This document shows positions 52,876 to 60,749 of a DNA stretch of 64,000 nucleotides, one piece after another. Both the position numbers and the translations under genes were made by a program. Below the pieces are notes generated by a model. The model worked only from the letters and a program-made list of their open reading frames with translations, did no database searches and had not been told where the DNA came from. The first letter of the stretch is position 1, and each line of letters opens with the position of its first letter. Where the stretch lies: contig NZ_WOFO01000001.1 of assembly GCF_010993705.1 (NCBI RefSeq), positions 834,132 to 898,131 on the forward strand. The letters are read 5' to 3'. The DNA is from Cyclobacterium sp. SYSU L10401 (GTDB taxonomy: Bacteria; Bacteroidota; Bacteroidia; Cytophagales; Cyclobacteriaceae).

Positions 52876-54540
52876 ATGGCCGAAATAATACGAATGCCCA
52901 AAATGAGCGACACCATGGAAGAAGGGGTGATTGCACAATGGTTAAAAAAGGTAGGAGATGAAGTAAAGCCCGGTGATATTCTTGCGGAGGTAGAGACGGA
53001 CAAAGCTACCATGGAACTGGAGTCTTATGATGAAGGGGTATTGCTTCACATCGGTGTGGAAGAAAAAGACGCCGTACCTGTAAATGGGGTCATAGCCATT
53101 TTGGGAGAAAAGGGTGAAAATATAGATGACTTGCTGGAGGAAATCAAATCCGGTGGGGACGAGGCCTCTTCCAAAGACAGTGAACCCAAAAAAGAGGAAT
53201 CAGAGGAAAAAGAAAAATCATCTGATACAAAATCAGAAGCGAAAAGTGAAAAAATTGATACCTCAGGTATCAATGCCACGCTGATCACCATGCCTAAAAT
53301 GAGTGATACCATGCAGGAAGGAACCATTGCCAGCTGGTTGAAAAAGGAAGGAGATGAGGTAAAATCAGGTGATGTTTTAGCCGAAGTAGAGACCGACAAA
53401 GCTACCATGGAGCTAGAGTCCTATGAGGATGGCACCATTTTATATATTGGGATAAAAGAAGGCGATTCAGTAGAAGTCAACGGTGTCATTGCCATTATTG
53501 GAGAGAAAGGGGCCGATTATAAGAAGTTACTTGAGGCCCATAAACAAGAGGCGTCCTCAGAATCGGCAGAAGAAAGCACCAAAGAAGCAGAAGAACCGAA
53601 GAAAGAAACCTCGGAGAAGCAAGAAACCACCAAAAAAGCCGATGCTCCTAAAAGCACATCAAGTGCCAATGGCAGGATAAAGGCTTCTCCTCTGGCCAAA
53701 AAGATGGCCAGGGATAAGGGCATTGATATTTCGCTGGTAGAAGGCTCCGGTGACGGGGGCAGAATCATTAAAAAAGACATTGAGAATTTCGATCCATCCA
53801 AAGTTGCTGCAGCCGATAAGTCCGCCGGGGCAAGGGCAAGCGGTCCTGCTGTGGGTCAGGAATCTTTCAGAGAGGAAAAAGTTTCTCAGATGAGGAAGGT
53901 GATTGCCAAGCGGTTAGCTGAGAGCAAATTCACTGCACCTCACTTTTACCTGACCATGGAAATCAACATGGACAAGGCCATTGAGGCGCGTAAGAGCATG
54001 AATGAAGTGGCTCCAGTCAAAATATCCTTCAACGATATGGTGATAAAAGCTGTTGCGGCTGCTCTAAAACAACATCCCAATGTAAATTCCGCCTGGATGG
54101 GCGATAAAATCAGATACAATGAGCATGTACATATCGGCATGGCAGTGGCGGTAGATGAGGGCTTATTGGTGCCTGTGATCAGGTTTACCGACAGCAAAAG
54201 CCTTTCGCAGATATCCCAGGAAGCCAAATCTCTTGCAGGTAAAGCCAAGAATAAGGAACTTCAACCCAAAGATTGGGAAGGGAACACATTTACTGTGTCC
54301 AATTTGGGCATGTTTGGTATTGATGAGTTTACCGCTATCATTAATCCACCGGATGCATGTATCCTGGCCATAGGAGGAATAAAACAAACCCCTATCGTTA
54401 AAGATGGAGAAATTAAGGTAGGTAACTTGATGAAGGTAACCCTTTCCTGTGACCACCGGGTAGTAGATGGAGCCATAGGATCTGCTTTCCTACAGACTGT
54501 CAAACAATTATTGGAAGACCCTGTCAGGATACTTATCTGA
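52876..54540 (+). CDS. aceF: Pyruvate dehydrogenase E2, dihydrolipoamide acetyltransferase
   Basis: Transfers the acetyl group from lipoamide to CoA in the pyruvate dehydrogenase complex. 554 aa. There are two tandem lipoyl domains (about 1-80 and 135-215), each with the lipoylated Lys in ETDKATMELES. The E1/E3-binding domain is at about 272-310 (ASPLAKKMARDKGIDI). The catalytic core (about 325-554) has the active-site DHRVVDGA (His about 527). Linkers are rich in Glu, Lys, Ser and Ala. E1 and E3 genes are not adjacent. The two lipoyl domains are nearly identical, which suggests duplication or gene conversion. Confidence 0.93.
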   Translation: MAEIIRMPKMSDTMEEGVIAQWLKKVGDEVKPGDILAEVETDKATMELESYDEGVLLHIGVEEKDAVPVNGVIAILGEKGENIDDLLEEIKSGGDEASSKDSEPKKEESEEKEKSSDTKSEAKSEKIDTSGINATLITMPKMSDTMQEGTIASWLKKEGDEVKSGDVLAEVETDKATMELESYEDGTILYIGIKEGDSVEVNGVIAIIGEKGADYKKLLEAHKQEASSESAEESTKEAEEPKKETSEKQETTKKADAPKSTSSANGRIKASPLAKKMARDKGIDISLVEGSGDGGRIIKKDIENFDPSKVAAADKSAGARASGPAVGQESFREEKVSQMRKVIAKRLAESKFTAPHFYLTMEINMDKAIEARKSMNEVAPVKISFNDMVIKAVAAALKQHPNVNSAWMGDKIRYNEHVHIGMAVAVDEGLLVPVIRFTDSKSLSQISQEAKSLAGKAKNKELQPKDWEGNTFTVSNLGMFGIDEFTAIINPPDACILAIGGIKQTPIVKDGEIKVGNLMKVTLSCDHRVVDGAIGSAFLQTVKQLLEDPVRILI

Positions 54541-54562
54541 CAGTCAAAGAATCAATTAATGC

Positions 54563-54590
54563 CAAAAAGTCCTGGAAGTGGGACTTTTTG
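54563..54590 (+). terminator. Hairpin terminator after E2 gene
   Basis: Stem of about 9-10 bp, CAAAAAGTCC with GGACTTTTTG (54563-54572 with 54581-54590), 8-nt loop, followed by a T-run. 22 bp after the stop codon. Confidence 0.8.
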
Positions 54591-54632
54591 TTTTTAGTAC
54601 AGTTATTGAAAGGATTGGGATAAAAAAGGAAT

Positions 54633-55175
54633 ATGGAAAAACTGAAATCAACCACCGTAGTAGCCATCAGTCATGCCGGACAGGTAGCCATTGGGGCAGA
54701 TGGGCAGGCTACTTTGGGAAATACCATTGCGAAGAGCAGTGTCAATAAAATCAGGAAATTGCAGGGAGGAAAAATCGTTACTGGCTTTGCTGGTTCTACA
54801 GCAGATGCCTTCACGCTTTTAGAAAAATTTGAAGAAAAATTAGGTAAGTACAGCAACAATATGAAGCGGGCAGCAGTGGAATTGGCCAAAGAATGGCGAA
54901 CAGACCGGATGCTGAGCAAGTTGGAAGCCATGATGATCATAGCAGATGCTGCTGATGTACTTATCATTTCAGGTACGGGGGACGTTATCGAGCCCGATTT
55001 GGGTATAGCAACCATCGGTTCCGGTAGCATGTATGCCCAATCAGCAGCCAGGGCACTCAAAAAATACGCACCCCAACTCAGTGCGGAAGAAATGGTCAAA
55101 GAAAGTCTGAATATTGCGGCAGACATCTGTATTTATACCAACCATAACATTATCATTGAAAAGGTAAATGATTAA
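54633..55175 (+). CDS. hslV: ATP-dependent protease proteolytic subunit HslV
   Basis: 180 aa. Threonine peptidase; the short N-terminal segment MEKLKS is probably removed to expose the catalytic Thr of TTVVAIS. Family marks are GADGQATLGNT, GFAGSTADAFTL, the basic-helix region EWRTDRMLSKLEAMM and GSGSMYAQSAARAL. It normally forms a double hexamer capped by the HslU ATPase. hslU is not next to it here and may lie elsewhere. Independent gene between two terminators. Confidence 0.95.
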   Translation: MEKLKSTTVVAISHAGQVAIGADGQATLGNTIAKSSVNKIRKLQGGKIVTGFAGSTADAFTLLEKFEEKLGKYSNNMKRAAVELAKEWRTDRMLSKLEAMMIIADAADVLIISGTGDVIEPDLGIATIGSGSMYAQSAARALKKYAPQLSAEEMVKESLNIAADICIYTNHNIIIEKVND

Positions 55176-55177
55176 AT

Positions 55178-55210
55178 AAGGGCCTTCAAAATTTGATTTT
55201 GAAGGCCCTT
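55178..55210. terminator. Strong bidirectional terminator after hslV
   Basis: Perfect 15-bp stem (55178-55192 with 55196-55210; core GGGCCTTCAAA/TTTGAAGGCCC), 3-nt loop and a T-run to the right. It can also end the convergent Dabb gene. Confidence 0.9.
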
Positions 55211-55214
55211 TTTT

Positions 55215-55604
55215 CTAAACTTCAAAGTCATATACCTTCACCTGAGACCATTTATCTTTGTGGTCTTCTACAAACTGAAGGTGAATCGGATCTGTCTGGT
55301 AGAGGTCATGGTCACTGATGTTGTCAAAATAGACGGTCAGTGAAATGTGAAAACTATGGTCCACTACGTCTCTCCGTTGGGTTCCGGCTGGCACACCGAT
55401 TTGGTAGTCTTTTACACTCTCGGTCTGGGCGATTTTCTTGCAGCCATCCATTACGGTTTTAAGATCCTCATCGGGCTTGTGCAGCCAGAAAAACACTTGA
55501 TGTACAATCATGTTTGCGTGGGTTTTAGCGATGGTTTTTTGTGAAATAAATGCTCCTAGTCCCAAAGCAGTCAGGGAAGCCATAAATTTTCTTCTGTTGA
55601 GCAT
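55215..55604 (-). CDS. Exported Dabb (stress-responsive A/B barrel) protein
   Basis: 129 aa from the ATG at 55604. An RRKFM twin-arginine-like signal (MLNRRKFMASLTALGLGAF) starts here; the longer in-frame start would add 38 residues that spoil it. The mature part is a ferredoxin-like Dabb domain (IVHQVFFWLHKPDED, then HSFHISLTVYFDNISDHD). These form dimeric barrels; the cellular role is unknown. Divergent from the aldo/keto reductase gene, the two starts being 78 bp apart. Confidence 0.85.
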   Translation of the reverse strand: MLNRRKFMASLTALGLGAFISQKTIAKTHANMIVHQVFFWLHKPDEDLKTVMDGCKKIAQTESVKDYQIGVPAGTQRRDVVDHSFHISLTVYFDNISDHDLYQTDPIHLQFVEDHKDKWSQVKVYDFEV

Positions 55605-55682
55605 TATTTTTGTATTTTTATTAATAATAGTTTGAAGGATTAAATATAAAAATATATAGTTTAAAAAATTAAAAAGAACGGA

Positions 55683-56669
55683 ATGAAATATAGAAAACTT
55701 GGGAAAACCGGAATGCATGTATCGGAAGTATCATTGGGCACCTGGCAGGTAGGAGGTGGCTGGGGAGGCTCCTTCGACAGGAAAGCAGCTTCTGATATCA
55801 TCCATGAAGCAATTGATCAGGGCATAAATTTTATCGATACGGCGGATGTTTACGATGCAGGCATGAGCGAGGCAGTCGTGGGAAAAATCATCAGGCAGAG
55901 AAATGAGGAAGTTTTCGTGGCCACCAAGTGTGGCAGGCAAATCCAGCCGCATACAGCGGAGGGCTATACACCGCAAGTTTTAAGAGGCTATGTGGAAGCT
56001 AGTCTGAAGAATATGAATCTGGAATCCATTGATTTGATTCAATTGCATTGCCCTCCTACTGAAGTCTATCACCGGCCTGAAATTTTTGGTCTTTTTGAAG
56101 ATTTGAAGAAGGAAGGGAAGATCCAAAACATGGGGGTAAGTGTGGAAAAGGTAGAAGAAGCAATTTTTGCCCTTGACTATCAAAATGTAACTACGGTACA
56201 GATCATTTTCAATATGTTTCGGCTAAAGCCTTCAGAAGAATTTTTCAGTCTTGCTAAAGCGAAAGATTCCGGGATCATTGTCCGGGTGCCTTTGGCAAGT
56301 GGGTTGTTGGCTGGGAAAATTGATGAAAGCACCAGGTTTCATCCGGAAGACCATAGAAATTTCAATAGAGAGGGAAAAGCTTTTGATAAAGGAGAAACTT
56401 TTTCCGGGATTGATTTGGACCAGGGTGTTCAGGCTGTAAAAGAACTGAAAGCCCTGTTCGGAGACAAGGCACCACTGGCAGCTTTAGCCATCAGGTGGGT
56501 TTTAATGTTTGAGGAAGTGTCTACTGTAATACCCGGAGCATCAAAACCGGATCAGGTTAAGGCGAATGTCGAGGCCGCATCCTTAGCGCCTTTAACAGGT
56601 AAAGAAATGGACACGGTGGCAGATATTTACAATAAGTATTTCAAAGCTGAAATTCATGAAAAATGGTAA
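55683..56669 (+). CDS. Aldo/keto reductase
   Basis: 328 aa. Cytoplasmic NAD(P)H-dependent oxidoreductase with the full family pattern: start MKYRKLGKTGMHVSEVSLGTW, catalytic Asp and Tyr in FIDTADVYDAGMSE, Lys in VATKCGRQ, His in LIQLHCPP, and the cofactor-binding VIPGASKPDQVKANV at the C-terminus. Substrate unknown. The divergent Dabb gene could share its control region. Confidence 0.93.
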   Translation: MKYRKLGKTGMHVSEVSLGTWQVGGGWGGSFDRKAASDIIHEAIDQGINFIDTADVYDAGMSEAVVGKIIRQRNEEVFVATKCGRQIQPHTAEGYTPQVLRGYVEASLKNMNLESIDLIQLHCPPTEVYHRPEIFGLFEDLKKEGKIQNMGVSVEKVEEAIFALDYQNVTTVQIIFNMFRLKPSEEFFSLAKAKDSGIIVRVPLASGLLAGKIDESTRFHPEDHRNFNREGKAFDKGETFSGIDLDQGVQAVKELKALFGDKAPLAALAIRWVLMFEEVSTVIPGASKPDQVKANVEAASLAPLTGKEMDTVADIYNKYFKAEIHEKW

Positions 56670-56762
56670 TAAAAAAGCCATGAAAACATGCTTTCACAGC
56701 TTTAGTCAATAAACAATAAACCCAAAATAACCCAATATAAGATAGGTAATGATCTGATATTC

Positions 56763-56794
56763 AATTAATTAAATATAAGTCAATTTAATTAATT
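56763..56794. repeat. 12-bp AT-only inverted repeat
   Basis: Perfect inverted repeat AATTAATTAAAT / ATTTAATTAATT (56763-56774 with 56783-56794) with an 8-nt spacer. It lies in the 344-bp space between the aldo/keto reductase and ssb genes. A weaker hairpin (56674-56694) just after the reductase stop may be its terminator. No coding sequence is visible in this gap. Confidence 0.5.
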
Positions 56795-56927
56795 TATCAA
56801 CCCCTTTCCGGATAAAACTGGGGAAATACGTTTTTTCTTACCTCTTCCCCTTGTTTTGGGAATCAGTAAAATTAGGTAAGCAGAAATGATGACACATTGC
56901 CGATAGGTGAATTGAATACTTAAAAAA

Positions 56928-56957
56928 ACCGGTGGAGCCACCCAAAACTCCACCGGT
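56928..56957 (-). terminator. Hairpin terminator after ssb
   Basis: 10-bp stem ACCGGTGGAG / CTCCACCGGT (56928-56937 with 56948-56957), 10-nt loop; on the minus strand it is followed by seven T. 56 bp beyond the ssb stop. Confidence 0.87.
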
Positions 56958-57013
56958 CCAATGGATAAAAAATCAGTTTTCCGAAAAAATCAGTCATAAA
57001 AGTCAGCGGATTT

Positions 57014-57364
57014 TCAGGCTTTTGCAGCCAATTTTTCTCCCATGAGTAGCACCTCATAGACCTGTACTTCGGTGATGTACTTTTTATTACCTTCCTTGTC
57101 CTCGTAAGACCTACTCACCAATTTTCCCTGAACACAAATTTCTGAACCCTTGTCGGTGTATTTGTGAATGATTTCAGCAGGCTTGCCGAAAGCAACGATA
57201 CTGTGCCAATAGGTTTCATCAATTTTCTCCCCTTTGCCATTTTTATAGGATTCGTTGATGGCCAGGTTCAACCTTACCATTGGGGTGTTTCCATTGACTG
57301 TTTTAAATTCTGCTTTTGCACCCAGTCTTCCAATCAGTTGTACTTTGTTTTTAATAGCGTTCAT
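57014..57364 (-). CDS. ssb: Single-stranded DNA-binding protein, short form
   Basis: 116 aa from the ATG at 57364 (MNAIKNKVQLIGRLG); a longer frame would add 47 residues unlike SSB. It is one OB-fold: GRLGAKAEFKTVNGN, NLAINESYKN, DETYWHSIVAFGKPAEI and SEICVQGKLVSRSY. The protein ends at GEKLAAKA, so it lacks the glycine-rich linker and acidic DDDIPF-type tail that recruits partner proteins. It is therefore probably a paralogue beside a full-length SSB elsewhere. Upstream sits an array of 10-bp repeats. Confidence 0.9.
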   Translation of the reverse strand: MNAIKNKVQLIGRLGAKAEFKTVNGNTPMVRLNLAINESYKNGKGEKIDETYWHSIVAFGKPAEIIHKYTDKGSEICVQGKLVSRSYEDKEGNKKYITEVQVYEVLLMGEKLAAKA

Positions 57365-57457
57365 GACTTTAATTGTTTTAGTTAATAATGTGAATGATTT
57401 CCGAAATGGAACAGGACAAAATTGGGGGGAGGGGCAAAATTTATTCGGGTTTTTTTC

Positions 57458-57497
57458 GTTTAAAACCGTTTGTAAATGTTTGTAAACGTTTTCAAAC
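57458..57497. repeat. Four tandem 10-bp repeats upstream of ssb
   Basis: Four consecutive 10-mers in exact register: GTTTAAAACC (57458), GTTTGTAAAT (57468), GTTTGTAAAC (57478) and GTTTTCAAAC (57488). Consensus GTTTGTAAAC is itself an interrupted palindrome (GTTT-NN-AAAC). The 10-bp period places each unit on the same face of the helix. The array lies between the ssb start (57364, minus) and the zinc-ribbon gene start (57568, plus), so it can control either. Confidence 0.65.
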
Positions 57498-57567
57498 GGA
57501 TACATTTATTTGTTAAATAACTTTTTTTATATATATTATGCTTAATTTTTACTTTAAAAGGACTTTT

Positions 57568-57966
57568 ATGCCGGCACCACCTAAAAAATGTATAAGCTGT
57601 GGAAAGCCCCTGTTTGGTAGGGTTGATAAAAAGTTTTGTGATGATTATTGCAGAAATCACTATAACAATCAAATGAAATCAGGCAGCAACAGGCTGATTC
57701 GTAACATCAACAATGCCTTGAAAAGGAATAGAAATATCCTGTCTAATATTCTACCTGATTCGGAAGATACCGCAAAAATCCTCCGGGGACAAATGCTCGA
57801 AATGGGGTTCCAGTTCAGGTACAGCACCCATACTTACACGAATAAAAAGGGAAACGTGTATGCTTATTGTTACGATTACGGCTATTTAAAACTTGATCAG
57901 GAATGGATCCTTGTGGTCAGAAACAAAGAAGAAAAGAAGGACAGGTCCAAATTTATCAAATCATGA
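57568..57966 (+). CDS. Small zinc-ribbon protein, unknown function
   Basis: 132 aa from the ATG at 57568 (MPAPPKKCISCGKPLFG); an in-frame ATG at 57538 is less likely, since it adds a short AT-rich-derived peptide. The N-terminal Cys4 cluster CISC ... FCDDYC is typical of a zinc ribbon with a basic surface. The middle is Asn/Arg-rich, and the C-terminus has several Tyr and a basic tail. Possibly nucleic-acid binding. It is divergent from ssb with a shared repeat array, and its 3' end overlaps the GH15 gene by 11 bp. Confidence 0.72.
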   Translation: MPAPPKKCISCGKPLFGRVDKKFCDDYCRNHYNNQMKSGSNRLIRNINNALKRNRNILSNILPDSEDTAKILRGQMLEMGFQFRYSTHTYTNKKGNVYAYCYDYGYLKLDQEWILVVRNKEEKKDRSKFIKS

Positions 57967-59743
57967 AATTGGGCTTATCCAGTTTTTTGTCTATCCTGTA
58001 AGCCGCATTAAGCAGGCCAACGTGGCTGTAGGTTTGAGGGAAATTTCCCCACTGGCTGCCGGTATGCTGGTCGACATCTTCAGAAAATAAATTCAGGTGA
58101 TTGCAATATTTGCTTAAGGTTTCAAAACCTTCCATAGCTTCGTCCAATCGGTTGACACAGGCAAGTGCTTCAATGTACCAAAAAGCACAGATCAGGAAGG
58201 TGGTCTCCGGCTCACCGAAATCATCCAGGTGCTTGTAGCGGTAAAATAAATAATTTTTAGCTAACAGATCTTCTTCCAATGCCTTTAAGTGGTTATTGGC
58301 ACTTTCAATATCATTGCCAAAATACCCCATGGTGATCATTTGCAGGGTACTGGCATCCATGTTTTTGGTTCCGATGGCCTGGGCATAAGCCTTTCTTTCT
58401 GGAATGTAACAAGCTTCAATTTTTTTGATGGCCTTGTTTTTTAATTCAATGGCTTTGTTTTGCATGCTCACATCTGAGAGCCGCTCGGCAATTTTTACCG
58501 CGGCGCTGGCTCCTGCCCAGTGAAACAGGAAAGTATAACAATGTTCCTGTTTTAAATTTCTGAATTCCCACAGTCCGGCATCTTTTTCATCCATTGTTTC
58601 TTCTATTTTTTGCAATAGATTGTTGATAAAAGGTTTGCTGTGGCTTTTTTCCGATTCAATAAACCTTTTATCTGCATACAATGGCAACAGGCTTACCAAT
58701 ACCTGACCGTAAAGGTCGTTTTGAATGTGGGTATAGGCCTGGTTTCCAAAGCGCACGGGTTTATTACCCAGGTATCCTTCAAGATCGGCCACCGTTTCCG
58801 GCAACCTGGAGGAGCCTGTAATGGAATAAAGTGGCTGATACCTGCCTTTTTCATCCATAGGCAGGTTTTGGATAAATTCAAAGTAGCGCTCCAATTCCTC
58901 AAAGTGTCCCAGGTGGTTGAATACATTGAGTGTATAGTAGGCATCCCGCATCCAGCAATAGCGGTAATCCCAGTTTCTGGTGGAACCTGGAGATTCAGGG
59001 AGACTGGAGGTGGAGGCAGCTATGATGCCTCCAGTATCTTCATACTGATGGATTTTTAAAACCAGGGAGGAGCGTACGACAAGCCTTTGATAAAAATTCG
59101 GGATACTGGTAGACTTTACCCAGTTTCGCCAATATTGGGAGGTGGCATTCAGGAATTTTTCGATGGTGCTCTCTATGGGTGCTTCCAAAGGATTACCGTA
59201 AGTGAGTACCAGGTAAACCGTTCTTTGCAACCTGAATTCCTGTTCCTCCATGATATAGGTTATAGAACAGTTTGTGGTCAGCCTTACCTGCTGGTCTCTT
59301 CCTGCAAATTGAATGTGGTTGCTGCCAGGAGTAGGTATCAGTTTTCGTTTTCCATAATCTGCCACTGGCTGGCAGTTGATTTTGATTTTGGGTTCCCCCA
59401 CCAATGGCTCAATTTTCCTGACCAACATTAAGGGCTTGAAATAACGGTCGAAATTGAAAAACCGAGGGGCAAAATCGGTTACCTTGTAGTTTTCTCCTGC
59501 AGAAGTTTCTACAAAGGTTTCCAATATATTGGTGTTTTCCTTATAGCCCTGGCGGGAAGTGAACCCCCCATTTTGGGGTAAGATGGTAAACTCCCCCCCC
59601 TTTTCTTTGTCCAACATACTTCCAAAAAGAAAATCGCTATCAAAGCGGGGCAAACAAAGCCAACTGATATTGGTGTTTTTCTCGATATGGGCAATATAAC
59701 TGCAATTACCTATAAGGCCGGTACCGTAAGTATGTTTTTCCAT
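57956..59743 (-). CDS. Glycoside hydrolase family 15 protein
   Basis: 595 aa. (alpha/alpha)6-barrel enzyme of the glucoamylase/trehalase/dextranase group. An N-terminal beta-sandwich (about 1-210, starting with GLIGNCSYIAHIEKNTNISW) precedes the barrel (about 230-590). The barrel contains TRNWDYRYCWMRDAYYTL, the landmark of bacterial GH15, and an acidic residue in the C-terminal ETTFLICAFWYIEAL. No signal peptide, so it acts in the cytoplasm, probably on alpha-glucan or trehalose. Overlaps the zinc-ribbon gene at its 3' end (11 bp). Confidence 0.9.
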   Translation of the reverse strand: MEKHTYGTGLIGNCSYIAHIEKNTNISWLCLPRFDSDFLFGSMLDKEKGGEFTILPQNGGFTSRQGYKENTNILETFVETSAGENYKVTDFAPRFFNFDRYFKPLMLVRKIEPLVGEPKIKINCQPVADYGKRKLIPTPGSNHIQFAGRDQQVRLTTNCSITYIMEEQEFRLQRTVYLVLTYGNPLEAPIESTIEKFLNATSQYWRNWVKSTSIPNFYQRLVVRSSLVLKIHQYEDTGGIIAASTSSLPESPGSTRNWDYRYCWMRDAYYTLNVFNHLGHFEELERYFEFIQNLPMDEKGRYQPLYSITGSSRLPETVADLEGYLGNKPVRFGNQAYTHIQNDLYGQVLVSLLPLYADKRFIESEKSHSKPFINNLLQKIEETMDEKDAGLWEFRNLKQEHCYTFLFHWAGASAAVKIAERLSDVSMQNKAIELKNKAIKKIEACYIPERKAYAQAIGTKNMDASTLQMITMGYFGNDIESANNHLKALEEDLLAKNYLFYRYKHLDDFGEPETTFLICAFWYIEALACVNRLDEAMEGFETLSKYCNHLNLFSEDVDQHTGSQWGNFPQTYSHVGLLNAAYRIDKKLDKPNFMI

Positions 59744-59867
59744 TGAAAAGCTGGTTAAGATCTATAAGACAGAATACGCCATTCTTTTAGGGATAATAAA
59801 AGGATTGGGCAATTAATTTACGAAGTTATTAAAATAAAGACTTGATAGTAATAAAATGATACCTTTA

Positions 59868-60371
59868 TTACTTTAATACCTCCAAAAATTTTCGGGACAC
59901 TTTTACCAGCATGCTTTGATTGATACTCGGTATCCGGATAATAAAGTAATCCTGATTTGATTTTTGGATACATTCGCCTTCAAAACCCTGCAAGGCCCCC
60001 CCCAAAATCCGTACCTGTTCCCCTTTCTCAATATCATCGGTTTCTACCTCTACAGCTACCCCTGTTTCAATTAACCGTTGGATGGTGTCGATTTCACTTT
60101 GTTGGACCATGGCATGCTCCCCTGAAAAATTGATAAATTTAACCGCTCCGCTGATTTGTAAAGCCTCCCAAAGCCTTTCTTTACTGGTGTAGACAAATAG
60201 ATACCCGTTAAACAAGGGTCGCTGTACTTTTTTCTTTCGATCACTCCACTGCCTTATTTCTTCTATCATAGGAAGGTAAACGCTGGTGCCCTTTTCTAGT
60301 AGCCTTTGGGCAACTTTTTTTTCTGCTCTTGGCGCAGTGTACATTACATACCAGTTACATTTTTCCGTCAT
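59868..60371 (-). CDS. UpxY-like (NusG-type) transcription antiterminator
   Basis: 167 aa from the ATG at 60371; ATGs at 60374 and further upstream exist, but the NGN domain starts at NWYVMYTAPRAEKKV. Two domains: NGN (about 1-100) and a C-terminal KOW-like part (about 115-167; GEQVRILGGALQGFEGE). Specialised NusG paralogues of this type act on long polysaccharide operons, normally encoded as the first gene of the operon they control. Here the gene is divergent from manC-fcl-gmd and points toward the GH15 gene, so its target cannot be assigned by position. Confidence 0.85.
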   Translation of the reverse strand: MTEKCNWYVMYTAPRAEKKVAQRLLEKGTSVYLPMIEEIRQWSDRKKKVQRPLFNGYLFVYTSKERLWEALQISGAVKFINFSGEHAMVQQSEIDTIQRLIETGVAVEVETDDIEKGEQVRILGGALQGFEGECIQKSNQDYFIIRIPSINQSMLVKVSRKFLEVLK

Positions 60372-60749
60372 CATATACAGGGTTAAAATCCGAAAGTACC
60401 GAATAATTTGGGTAACCTTCAATACCTGGTTTTTGTAATTTTTTATATTTTTTTTCCCAACCTCATCTGAATAAGCATTGAAATATATTTTTATGCTTTT
60501 TAAATAAAAAATAATGGATTTAAAATAAAACTTTACAGTTTTGATTTTTTTATTTACTTTTGAGAATTAACTCTAAAAAACTGAACCTGAAGCCTAACTG
60601 ACAATGAAACCCTGATTTTATTCAGACATTTTTAATATTTCAAATTAATTGGATTGGTAGGAGTAAGAAGCTTGGGAAATTTTAAAATGAGGACATTTTG
60701 TGGCTTATGGCAGTTTTATTTTTGTAATTAAACAGCGAAAATCGAAATC
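60372..60749. other. Divergent control region UpxY-like / manC
   Basis: 378 bp, AT-rich, no ORF resembling a protein. A second TAnnTTTG match (TACTTTTG, 60555-60562) has no -33 partner at normal spacing; a better promoter lies at 60697-60724. Long leaders in front of manC would be suitable targets for an antiterminator. Confidence 0.45.
60697..60724 (+). promoter_or_regulatory. Candidate manC promoter
   Basis: TTTG (60697-60700), 16 bp, TATTTTTG (60717-60724). The boxes match the Bacteroidota consensus exactly but the spacer is 3-4 bp shorter than usual. The manC ATG follows 25 bp later. Confidence 0.45.

Noticed and set aside
56674-56694. Hairpin just after the aldo/keto reductase gene
   Set aside because: An 8-bp stem with one bulged base and no T-run; possibly a weak terminator, but too weak to list as a feature.
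57365-57505. N-terminal extension of SSB by 47 residues
   Set aside because: The extension crosses the repeat array, is unlike any SSB, and the OB-fold starts exactly at the ATG at 57364.
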